DNA of 25,199 nt from Nitrospirae bacterium CG1_02_44_142 (GTDB lineage Bacteria; Nitrospirota; Thermodesulfovibrionia; Thermodesulfovibrionales; UBA1546): contig MNVK01000086.1 of the NCBI GenBank assembly GCA_001871685.1, positions 1 through 25,199 of the forward strand. Reading direction: 5' to 3'. The notes beneath the pieces are model-generated. The model did not search any database and was not told where the DNA came from. It worked only from the letters and a program-made list of their open reading frames with translations. The translations under genes and the position numbers were made by a program. Below are positions 1-6,643 of this stretch, piece after piece; the first letter of the stretch is position 1; each line of letters begins with the position of its first letter.

Positions 1-1
1 T

Positions 2-1057
2 TCAGCTTACTATTTTGCCATTAACAGGCCTGATGTTTTTGCCGTAAACTTCGTCAAGAATCTCTTTTGCCCCCTTTGAAAGTAGGTCTTCCGCAAGTTT
101 GAGGCCAAGGGGTTCGGCATCTTTGGGATTTCCTTCTACATGGCTCTTGATAATCCTGTCGCCTGAAACGCTTCCGACTAATCCATCCATAACTAAGCGT
201 TCAGCGTTCAGCGTTTGGCGTTCAGCGTCCTCCTGACTGCTGACTGCTGATGGCTTATGGCTGATTAATCTTGCATGAGCTGCAATTGGAACCTGACATC
301 CGCCTTCAAGTTTTTTAAGGCACGCCCGCTCTGCTCTGACACAAACAGATGTCTCAGGATTATTCAGCGGAGCGATAAGCTTATTTGTAAATTCATCGTC
401 AACCCTGCATTCAATCCCGATTGCGCCCTGCCCTATTGCAGGAAGACTTATTCCCGGTTCTATCACCTCTGTTATTCGCTCAGCCCATCCAAGCCTTTTT
501 ACTCCGGCAGCAGCAAGAATGATTGCATCAAACTGCCCTTCATCAAGTTTCCTCAGCCTGGTATCAAGATTCCCTCTTAGTTGTTCTATCTTCAAATCCG
601 GCCTAATACTCAGCATCTGGCATGAACGCCTTAAACTGCTCGTTCCAACAACCGCCCCATTTGGAAGTTCTTTAAAACTTTTAATTTTCCTTTCACTGAC
701 CACTGACCCCTGACCCCTAACCCCTGCTGTAATAAACGCATCCCTTGGATCTTCTCTTTTACATATAACTGCAAGGTGAAGCCCTTTCGGAAAATCGGTC
801 GGCACATCCTTCATGCTGTGGACTGCAAGGCCTGCCTCTCCTCGGAGAATCGCCTCCTCAATTTCCTTAACAAAAAGCCCTTTTCCGCCGACTTTTGCAA
901 GCGGCACATCAAGAATCTTGTCTCCTGTTGTTTTTATCTTGTTAAGCTCAATAGTCAGGTCAGGATTTAACTTTAAAAGTTCGGATTTCACCCACTCGGC
1001 CTGCCATAGAGCAAGCTTGCTTCCGCGAGTGCCGATAATAACTTTCTTTTTAGCCAA
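2..1057 (-). CDS. hemC: Porphobilinogen deaminase (hydroxymethylbilane synthase)
   Basis: HemC polymerises four porphobilinogens into hydroxymethylbilane in the cytosolic tetrapyrrole pathway. Visible motifs are GTRGSKLALWQ at the N-terminus, HSMKDVPT, REDPRDAF, GTSSLRR, LRGNLDTRL and LEGGCQVPIAAHARL; the last holds the dipyrromethane cofactor cysteine (codon at 296-298). I chose the TTG at 1057 because GGAG sits 6 nt before it; an in-frame TTG at 1069 is possible. The gene is longer than usual because of two in-frame insertions made of 7-nt repeats: one between DAFITA and KIKSF (about 12 residues, plus-strand 693-727) and one after AHAR (about 25 residues, 196-268). Both fall in surface-loop positions between conserved motifs, so the enzyme is probably active. 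It diverges from mqnE. Identification is secure; the exact start is less so. Confidence 0.96.
   Translation of the reverse strand: MAKKKVIIGTRGSKLALWQAEWVKSELLKLNPDLTIELNKIKTTGDKILDVPLAKVGGKGLFVKEIEEAILRGEAGLAVHSMKDVPTDFPKGLHLAVICKREDPRDAFITAGVRGQGSVVSERKIKSFKELPNGAVVGTSSLRRSCQMLSIRPDLKIEQLRGNLDTRLRKLDEGQFDAIILAAAGVKRLGWAERITEVIEPGISLPAIGQGAIGIECRVDDEFTNKLIAPLNNPETSVCVRAERACLKKLEGGCQVPIAAHARLISHKPSAVSSQEDAERQTLNAERLVMDGLVGSVSGDRIIKSHVEGNPKDAEPLGLKLAEDLLSKGAKEILDEVYGKNIRPVNGKIVS
196..268. repeat. Double heptamer array inside hemC
   Basis: Units 196-230: AGCGTTC, AGCGTTC, AGCGTTT, GGCGTTC, AGCGTCC. Units 234-268: TGACTGC, TGACTGC, TGATGGC, TTATGGC, TGATTAA. Translated on the minus strand they form an extra loop of about 25 residues between AHAR and the VMDGLVGS strand. 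A pure AGCGTTC array would give an in-frame TGA at 217-215. Substitutions at 216 and 217 make that codon CAA instead. Confidence 0.88.
693..727. repeat. Heptamer tandem array inside hemC (5 units)
   Basis: Five 7-nt units on the plus strand: TCACTGA, CCACTGA, CCCCTGA, CCCCTAA, CCCCTGC. On the coding strand the pure unit is GGGGTCA, identical to the array in mqnE at 1979-2006. It is translated as GVRGQGSVVSE, nearly the GVRGQGSGVSK of mqnE, so both genes read it in the same frame and orientation. Comparison with the HemC family shows it is an insertion between the REDPRDAF and GTSSLRR motifs. Confidence 0.9.
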
Positions 1058-1090
1058 TTTAGTCTCCAAAATGAATTTAAGAGTTTATAG

Positions 1091-1096
1091 TATAAT
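1091..1096 (+). promoter_or_regulatory. Candidate -10 box upstream of mqnE
   Basis: TATAAT in the short hemC/mqnE divergent region. No convincing -35 hexamer lies 16-18 nt upstream. A start site about 7 nt downstream would fall near 1103, just before the coding sequence. Confidence 0.4.
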
Positions 1097-1153
1097 ATCT
1101 TATTGGCTAAAGCTTCAAGGAAGACCCAATTATCTAATCAGGCTGTTTTTAAA

Positions 1154-2350
1154 ATGCTGCAAAACATTAAAGATAAAATCCTCTCCGGACAAAGGCTCAC
1201 AAGGGAAGACGCTCTCAGGTTGTTTGAGAGCGATGACATATTCACTCTCGGAAAACTCGCATTCCATGCGGCAAAAAAGAAGAACGGCAACAAGGCATAC
1301 TTCATAAGAAATCTCCACATTAACCCCACAAACATCTGCGTCAATCGCTGTAAGTTCTGCGCATTCAGCCGCTCAAAAGGAGAGAAAGGAGCATACGAAA
1401 TGACTATAGATGAAATCATCTCAAAAATTAGAACACAGAACACAGAACACAGAACACAGCGCAAAACTACCCCCTCTAATCCCCCCCTTGTCAAGGGGGG
1501 GTATGGGGGGGTGAGCGAAGTTCACATCACTGGCGGCCTGCATCCTGACCGGCATTTAGAATATTACCTTGAGATGATTTCAAGGATTAAACGGGCATTT
1601 CCTAAAATTCGTATAAAGGCATTCACATCTGTGGAAATTGAATATATGTCAAGGATAAGCGGCAAGAGTATCTTTGACACACTGACAGCTCTCAAGAAGC
1701 ACGGCCTTGACACAATGCCCGGAGGCGGTGCAGAGATTTTTGATGAAAATGTAAGAGACAGGTTATGTCCTGAAAAACTCTCAAGCGAGGGTTGGCTTAA
1801 TGTCATGGAGACTGCGCATAAAGCAGGCATAAAGACAAATGCAACCATGCTGTACGGGCACGTTGAAACCTATGCGCAGAGGGTTGACCACTTGATGAGA
1901 CTGAGAGAATTACAGGACAGGACAGGAGGATTTCAGGCATTCATCCCACTGGCGTATCATCCTAAGAATACAGAATTAGGGGTCAGGGGTCAGGGGTCAG
2001 GGGTCAGCAAAAGACAAAAAACTAATCCCCAATCCCTAATCCCCAATCCCTGTCATAATACATCAGGCATAGATGATTTAAAGACAATTGCGGTGAGCAG
2101 GCTTGTGCTTGATAATTTCTTACATATCAAGGCTTATTGGATTATGCTTGGAGAGAAATTATCACAGGTTGCGCTTTTATTCGGAGCCGACGATATTGAC
2201 GGAACGATTATAGAGGAGAAGATTACCCATTCGGCAGGGGCCTTGAGCGGAAATGCAATGACAGCAGAGCAGTTAAAGAATCTTATTAAAAAAGCCGGAA
2301 AGGTTCCTGTTGAAAGGGATAGTTTTTATAAACCGATTCGTAATAAATAA
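1154..2350 (+). CDS. mqnE: Aminofutalosine synthase (radical SAM)
   Basis: MqnE joins SAM-derived adenosyl to 3-[(1-carboxyvinyl)oxy]benzoate to make 6-amino-6-deoxyfutalosine in the futalosine menaquinone pathway. The radical SAM cluster motif is CVNRCKFCAF. Other family motifs are HITGGLHPD, MPGGGAEIFDENVR, TNATMLYGH and GGFQAFIPLAYHP. These distinguish it from MqnC, two genes downstream. I chose ATG 1154 because family members start just before the KIxxGxRLTREDAL segment; an in-frame TTG at 1103 would add 17 residues. Neither has a good ribosome binding site. Three in-frame repeat insertions interrupt family alignments: GAACACA heptamers (1431-1458), a GC-rich palindrome (1473-1511), and GGGGTCA plus AATCCCC heptamers (1979-2051). 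All lie between conserved motifs. First of three codirectional genes ending in mqnC. Confidence 0.93.
   Translation: MLQNIKDKILSGQRLTREDALRLFESDDIFTLGKLAFHAAKKKNGNKAYFIRNLHINPTNICVNRCKFCAFSRSKGEKGAYEMTIDEIISKIRTQNTEHRTQRKTTPSNPPLVKGGYGGVSEVHITGGLHPDRHLEYYLEMISRIKRAFPKIRIKAFTSVEIEYMSRISGKSIFDTLTALKKHGLDTMPGGGAEIFDENVRDRLCPEKLSSEGWLNVMETAHKAGIKTNATMLYGHVETYAQRVDHLMRLRELQDRTGGFQAFIPLAYHPKNTELGVRGQGSGVSKRQKTNPQSLIPNPCHNTSGIDDLKTIAVSRLVLDNFLHIKAYWIMLGEKLSQVALLFGADDIDGTIIEEKITHSAGALSGNAMTAEQLKNLIKKAGKVPVERDSFYKPIRNK
1431..1458. repeat. GAACACA heptamer array inside mqnE (4 units)
   Basis: Four perfect copies of GAACACA, read as RTQNTEHRTQ. It lies between the EIISKI helix and the HITGGLHPD motif, where MqnE relatives have only a short linker. 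Confidence 0.92.
1473..1511. repeat. GC-rich palindromic element inside mqnE
   Basis: Contains a 21-nt palindrome at 1481-1501: seven C, TTG, a central T, CAA and seven G. A further G-run follows to 1511. It is read in frame as NPPLVKGGYGG. A related element at 24584-24628 in cysS is read in the same frame as PPLEKGGKGG. Confidence 0.88.
1979..2051. repeat. Two heptamer arrays inside mqnE
   Basis: Four perfect GGGGTCA units (1979-2006), a short spacer, then AATCCCC, AATCCCT, AATCCCC, AATCCCT (2024-2051). They are translated without a stop between NTEL and the TSGIDDLKTIAVSRL segment that is contiguous in the family. The first unit type recurs in hemC. Confidence 0.93.
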
Positions 2351-2368
2351 CCCGCACAGGAGGCGCAA

Positions 2369-3397
2369 ATGGAAGAAGCAAAGTTCACATTAGATGAATT
2401 GAAAACGCTTTATGATGCTGCAATAGAGTTCAGAAAGATCGAGCCATGGAAATGGGTCAAGGAGACTGATATATTTGGCGTCCAAAATCCAAAGACTAAT
2501 GAAGTTGGTTATTGCTGTATTATGGGCGAGATGGGTGAAGTATTGGCGATGGCAGTGTATAACGGAACAGAGGGGTTAAATGGCTATCAGCAGATTCGAA
2601 AAGGACAGGTTAAGCCCGAAGACCCTGATTCCCTGCATATCCAAGATTGCCTGATAGTGTCTTTTGAGAACAAGGGATTCGTTGAAAAAGAAGATATTCA
2701 GCTAATAAATAAACTGGGATATAAATTCAGGGGACGGAATGCATGTCCGATGTTCAGAAGTTATAAGCCAGGTTACTTCCCGTGGTTTCTAAGCAGAGAT
2801 GAAGTATTGTCCATGACTGACGCTTTGAATCAGGCAAAAGATGTGTGCCTGCGTTTAAAAGAAAATAACAAGATGCTTCATGCCCCACAGAAAAATCAAT
2901 ATTTAATCAGGTTCTCCGAAACAAAGGATGGCAAAGTTATCTGGAAAGATGAATGGAGAGAACCTGCGCCTGTTAAAATAGAAAATTATTCCACTGAGCC
3001 TGTTGATGAGGTCAGGGTGCAGAGGATAAAAAACTCTGTTAAACAGGTTTCAGCAATATGGGAGGTTGATTTTTTCTTTGCGCCCACACCGATAAGGGAA
3101 GGCGGGAGACCATTTTTCCCACAAGCTATTATGATCGCCGATCACGATACGGGGTTTATCCATGATATGCACCTTGCGCAAGCGGCCACTTGCCGGAAAG
3201 AATTTGCTGAAAAGTTTATCTCGTGCATAGAAAAAACATCGGTTATCCCTCTGGAAATTTTAGTGAGAAAGGAAGATGTTGCAAAACTCTTAGAACCGTA
3301 TACATCAAGGTTGAACATAAAGTTAAGTAGGACTAAAAAACTTCAGAATGTTGATAACGCGATAAAATCAATGATAAGACATTTTAGGGGATTTTAA
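2369..3397 (+). CDS. DUF7309/DUF6930-like protein of unknown function
   Basis: A 342-residue soluble protein without signal peptide or membrane segment. The N-terminal half (LYDAAIEFRKIEPWKWV, NEVGYCCIMGEMGEVLAMAVYNG) looks like the DUF7309 type. The C-terminal half (about 220-340, containing WEVDFFFAPTPIREGGRPFFP and MIADHDTGFIHDMHLA) looks like DUF6930. These names come from recalled family features, not a search. No catalytic motif is evident. ATG 2369 follows CAGGAGG at 2357-2363 with 5 nt spacing, so this is a well-translated gene. It sits 18 nt after mqnE and 10 nt before mqnC, so the three are probably co-transcribed. A role in menaquinone synthesis is not implied by the sequence itself. 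Confidence 0.82.
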   Translation: MEEAKFTLDELKTLYDAAIEFRKIEPWKWVKETDIFGVQNPKTNEVGYCCIMGEMGEVLAMAVYNGTEGLNGYQQIRKGQVKPEDPDSLHIQDCLIVSFENKGFVEKEDIQLINKLGYKFRGRNACPMFRSYKPGYFPWFLSRDEVLSMTDALNQAKDVCLRLKENNKMLHAPQKNQYLIRFSETKDGKVIWKDEWREPAPVKIENYSTEPVDEVRVQRIKNSVKQVSAIWEVDFFFAPTPIREGGRPFFPQAIMIADHDTGFIHDMHLAQAATCRKEFAEKFISCIEKTSVIPLEILVRKEDVAKLLEPYTSRLNIKLSRTKKLQNVDNAIKSMIRHFRGF

Positions 3398-3407
3398 AAA
3401 ATAAGAT

Positions 3408-4526
3408 ATGACCCGGATATCGAAGAAAGAAGCATTAACCCTTTTAAAAAACTCTGACCTTCTTGACCTCGGACAGCGGGCAGACGGGATAAGGGAAAAA
3501 CTTCATCCTGAAAAGACCGGAACATTCATTGTTGACAGGAATATAAACTACACAAACATCTGCATAAACAAATGCAAGTTCTGTGCGTTCTGGAGGGACA
3601 AAGAAGACAAAGATTCCTATATATTGAGTGAAGATGAGTTATTCAAAAAGATTGAAGAGACAATAAATCTCGGCGGCACGCAAATATTGATTCAAGGAGG
3701 ATTGCATCCTGATTTCAATATTGAGTATTACATCCGGTTGCTTAAATCAATAAAATCTCGCTTTGACATTAATGTCCATGGATTTTCACCTCCTGAGATA
3801 TGCTACATCGCCGATAAATCAGACCTGACAATAATGGAGGCCTTGAAGATATTGAAAGATGCAGGGCTTGATTCCATCCCCGGAGGAGGGGCGGAGATAC
3901 TCTCTGACAGGGTGAGGGAGATACTGAGCCCAAGGAAGATAAAATCATCATCATGGCTTAAGGTAATGGAAGAGGCGCACAGGCTCGGCATGAGAACAAC
4001 TGCGACAATGATGTTCGGCAGTGTTGAAAAACCCGAAGACATTATTGAACATCTTGATGTGATAAGAAACCTTCAGGACAGGTCCGCCTCAGGCGGAGGA
4101 GGATTTACCGCATTTATCCCGTGGACATTCCAGCCCGGCAATACAGAATTAGCTCAGAAGTCGGAGGGGACTGTCCCAGATTTACGGACGGAGAGAAGTC
4201 CCGACAGAGTCGGGATAGAATCGGGACTGTCCCCGCAGCCTGCTACTGCTGTTGAGTATCTCCGTGTTCTTGCCTTATCCAGAATATATCTTGATAACAT
4301 TCAAAACATTCAGGCGTCGTGGGTTACGCAGGGCTTGAAAATCGCCGAGGTTGCATTGAGGTTCGGCGCAAACGATTTTGGCTCTACAATGATTGAGGAA
4401 AATGTTGTTGCATCAGCGGGAGTGAGCTACAGGGTTTCAATGGAAGACATTATAAGGGCGATAAAAAATGCCGGATTCAATCCCGCGCAGAGAGATACCT
4501 GTTACAATATCATAAGAAGATTTTAG
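3408..4526 (+). CDS. mqnC: Cyclic dehypoxanthine futalosine synthase (radical SAM)
   Basis: MqnC cyclises dehypoxanthine futalosine in the futalosine menaquinone pathway. Seen: cluster motif CINKCKFCAF, ILIQGGLHPD, VHGFSPPEI, IPGGGAEILSDRVRE, TTATMMFGSVE and FTAFIPWTFQPGNTEL, which fit MqnC rather than MqnE. The 372-residue length is slightly above family size because of two in-frame insertions: a 15-nt palindrome at 4083-4097 that enlarges the DRxGGFTAF loop, and a repeat at 4161-4240 after NTEL. The second lies at the same structural position as the heptamer insertion in mqnE. ATG 3408 has only a weak ribosome binding site. Last gene of the mqnE unit; it converges on pdhB 25 nt away. Confidence 0.94.
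   Translation: MTRISKKEALTLLKNSDLLDLGQRADGIREKLHPEKTGTFIVDRNINYTNICINKCKFCAFWRDKEDKDSYILSEDELFKKIEETINLGGTQILIQGGLHPDFNIEYYIRLLKSIKSRFDINVHGFSPPEICYIADKSDLTIMEALKILKDAGLDSIPGGGAEILSDRVREILSPRKIKSSSWLKVMEEAHRLGMRTTATMMFGSVEKPEDIIEHLDVIRNLQDRSASGGGGFTAFIPWTFQPGNTELAQKSEGTVPDLRTERSPDRVGIESGLSPQPATAVEYLRVLALSRIYLDNIQNIQASWVTQGLKIAEVALRFGANDFGSTMIEENVVASAGVSYRVSMEDIIRAIKNAGFNPAQRDTCYNIIRRF
4083..4097. repeat. Small palindrome inside mqnC
   Basis: TCCGCCT, a central C, AGGCGGA: a perfect 7-bp inverted repeat. It encodes SASGG within DRSASGGGGFTAF, where MqnC and MqnE have DRTGGF, so it appears to be a four-residue insertion. Confidence 0.7.
4161..4240. repeat. GGGACTGTCCC-type composite element inside mqnC
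   Basis: Two copies of the palindrome GGGACTGTCCC (4167-4177 and 4223-4233) flank a CCCGAC-AGA-GTCGGG hairpin (4200-4214). The element is read through in frame as about 27 extra residues (SEGTVPDLRTERSPD and following) between NTEL and TAVEYLRVLALSRIYL. Confidence 0.85.
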
Positions 4527-4551
4527 ATATAAAAGAACTGGAAAAAAGTTT

Positions 4552-5514
4552 TTAATACTTCATCACTTCTTCAATTGCCTTCTTTATTCTTGCAGATGTA
4601 GGAATGTAATAGTCTTCAAGTTTTGGGAGGGGAAGGACAACGTCGTAGCCTGTCACCCTCATTATCGGAGACTTGAGATGAAGCATTGCATCCTCTGCGA
4701 TTGTTGCTGAAAGCTCCGCGCCGAATCCGCATGTCTTCGGAGCTTCATGGACAATCACAACTCTCCCTGTCTTCTTCGCTGATTTGAGTATTGTCTCTTC
4801 ATCAAAGGGTTTCAATGTCATCAAGTCAATCACCTCTGCATCAATATCTTCAATCGCCTGAAGCGTTCTGTGGAGCATACTCCCCCATGCAAGAAGGGTT
4901 ACAGCCTTCCCTTCACGGACAACTCTTGCCTTTCCAAGCGGGATTATATATTCGCCTTCGGGGACATCTTCTTTTATCGAGCGGTATAGCTTTGTTGACT
5001 CAAGGAATATAACAGGGTCGGGGTCTCTTATTGATGAGATTAAAAGTCCTTTTGCATTGTATGGAGATGACGGCACAACAACTTTTATTCCGGACATATG
5101 GCAGAACAACGCCTCGCTGCTTTCCGAATGAAGTTCAGGCGCCTTAATCCCGGCTCCGTATGGAGCCCTTACAACCAGCGGGCATGTGAATCTTCCTCTT
5201 GAGCGTGCGCGTATTCTTGACGCATGAGAGAATATCTGGTCTATTGCCGGATATATGAATCCCATGAACTGAATCTCTGCAACCGGCTTTAAGCCATAAA
5301 GCGCCAGTCCTATTGCAGCGCCGACAATCCCTGATTCAGCCAGCGGAGTATCAATTACTCTTTCATGCCCGAAGGCGTCTAACAGGCCTTCTGAAACGCG
5401 GAACACACCGCCGTCCTTGCCGACATCCTCGCCGAGAAGGACAACATTTTTATCCTTCTGCATCTCTTCTTTGAGCGCCAGGTTGATAGCCTGAACCATG
5501 TTCAATTTCGGCAT
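4552..5514 (-). CDS. pdhB: Pyruvate/2-oxoacid dehydrogenase E1 beta subunit
   Basis: A 320-residue thiamine-diphosphate E1 beta chain. With E1 alpha it decarboxylates a 2-oxoacid and transfers the acyl group to lipoyl-E2. Seen: VVLLGEDVGKDGGVFRVSEGL, DTPLAESGIVGAAIGLAL, AEIQFMGFIYPAIDQI, VVRAPYGAGIKAPELHSES, and the C-terminal transketolase domain (VTLLAWGSM, VIDLMTLKPFDEETI, VIVHEAPKTCGFGAEL). Its start lies 1 nt after the E1 alpha stop, so the two are translationally linked. No E2 or E3 gene is in the window, so pyruvate versus branched-chain oxoacid specificity cannot be fixed; acetoin dehydrogenase is another possibility. Confidence 0.9.
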   Translation of the reverse strand: MPKLNMVQAINLALKEEMQKDKNVVLLGEDVGKDGGVFRVSEGLLDAFGHERVIDTPLAESGIVGAAIGLALYGLKPVAEIQFMGFIYPAIDQIFSHASRIRARSRGRFTCPLVVRAPYGAGIKAPELHSESSEALFCHMSGIKVVVPSSPYNAKGLLISSIRDPDPVIFLESTKLYRSIKEDVPEGEYIIPLGKARVVREGKAVTLLAWGSMLHRTLQAIEDIDAEVIDLMTLKPFDEETILKSAKKTGRVVIVHEAPKTCGFGAELSATIAEDAMLHLKSPIMRVTGYDVVLPLPKLEDYYIPTSARIKKAIEEVMKY

Positions 5515-5515
5515 A

Positions 5516-6571
5516 TCATAGCTCTTTCATCTGTCTCATCTGCCGCTGTGTTAATTTTGCATAAGTAAATGTGAACATATCTTTTGGTTCAGGATGCTCT
5601 ATCGCCTCTTCCATCTTTACAGCCTCATCAACTGCTTCCTTTGCCTTATTTTCAACATCCGTTTGATATTGCTTATTCCAGAGACCCTTCTTCTCCATAA
5701 ATAGTTTCAGTCTCAGAATCGGGTCTTTCGGCTTCCAGTTATCAATCTCTTCTTTTAACCTGTATCTTGCGGCGTCATCTGCTGTTGTATGGTCTGACAT
5801 CCTGTATGTAAAACATTCTATGAACGTAGGGCCACTATCTTTTTTCGCCTTTTCCAGAGCTTCTTTTACCGCCTTATAAACTGCAAAAACATCATTTCCA
5901 TCAACCTGAATCCCTTCAAAGCCATAGGCAAAGGCCTTTTGCGCAAGTGTCTTTGATGCGGTCTGTTTTTCCCGTGGAACTGATATGGCCCAATGATTAT
6001 TCTGGCAGATAAAAACAACAGGCAGTTTAAACACGCCTGCAAAATTCATCCCCTCATGGAAATCTCCCTCTGATGTGCCGCCGTCCCCAAAATAACAGGC
6101 AACCGCCTTTTTATCTCCCCTGTATTTCACTCCCATTGCAGCTCCGGCTGCATGAGGCAGTTGTGTTCCTACAGGAACGCATACCGGAAAGATATTCAGG
6201 CCCTCAGGGCATTTCACTCCTCTCTCATCTCCGGACCAGTACTGAAACAGCATATGCAAAGGATAGCCCATTGTTATATAAACGCCCATTTCCCTGAATG
6301 ACGGGAATATCCAGTCTGATTTCTCAAGCGCAAATGCGCTTCCAATCTGTGATGCCTCCTGCCCGAGGATTGATGCGTAGGTGCCGAGCCGTCCTTCCCT
6401 CTGAAGGTTTAATGCGCGCTGGTCAAAGGCCCGTGAGAGGACAAGGAGTTCATACATTTTTTTTATCTGCTCATCGGAAAGGGGAGGCATAAGGGATTCA
6501 TCAGCATTGCCCCCTTCATCAAGGATTTCAAGCCGTTTTACATTGCATGATTCTATAATTTTCTCAGGCAT
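5516..6571 (-). CDS. pdhA: Pyruvate/2-oxoacid dehydrogenase E1 alpha subunit
   Basis: A 351-residue E1 alpha chain. The thiamine diphosphate motif GDGGTSEGD at residues 162-170 runs to NN at 191-192 with the usual spacing. The loop YRMSDHTTADDAARYR matches the E1 alpha phosphorylation-loop region. Other family segments are GQEASQIGSAFAL and GTQLPHAAGAAMG. ATG 6571 follows a purine-rich AGGGGA. It is the first gene of a two-gene unit with the beta subunit. A standalone two-component E1 like this belongs to Gram-positive-type or branched-chain-type complexes, not the single-chain AceE type. Confidence 0.9.
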   Translation of the reverse strand: MPEKIIESCNVKRLEILDEGGNADESLMPPLSDEQIKKMYELLVLSRAFDQRALNLQREGRLGTYASILGQEASQIGSAFALEKSDWIFPSFREMGVYITMGYPLHMLFQYWSGDERGVKCPEGLNIFPVCVPVGTQLPHAAGAAMGVKYRGDKKAVACYFGDGGTSEGDFHEGMNFAGVFKLPVVFICQNNHWAISVPREKQTASKTLAQKAFAYGFEGIQVDGNDVFAVYKAVKEALEKAKKDSGPTFIECFTYRMSDHTTADDAARYRLKEEIDNWKPKDPILRLKLFMEKKGLWNKQYQTDVENKAKEAVDEAVKMEEAIEHPEPKDMFTFTYAKLTQRQMRQMKEL

Positions 6572-6643
6572 CTTTATATTCCCCTATACCAATTATAAAA
6601 AGTTTAACAAAGAAGGGCTAAAAAGTCATGTTTTAAACCGTCA

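Noticed and set aside
196..268. Tandem repeats as a possible CRISPR fragment
   Set aside because: The units are contiguous 7-mers without spacers and lie in a coding frame; no cas genes are present.
4527..4551. Bidirectional terminator between mqnC and pdhB
   Set aside because: The only hairpin (AACT/AGTT with a G-T pair) is short and AT-rich; too weak to list.
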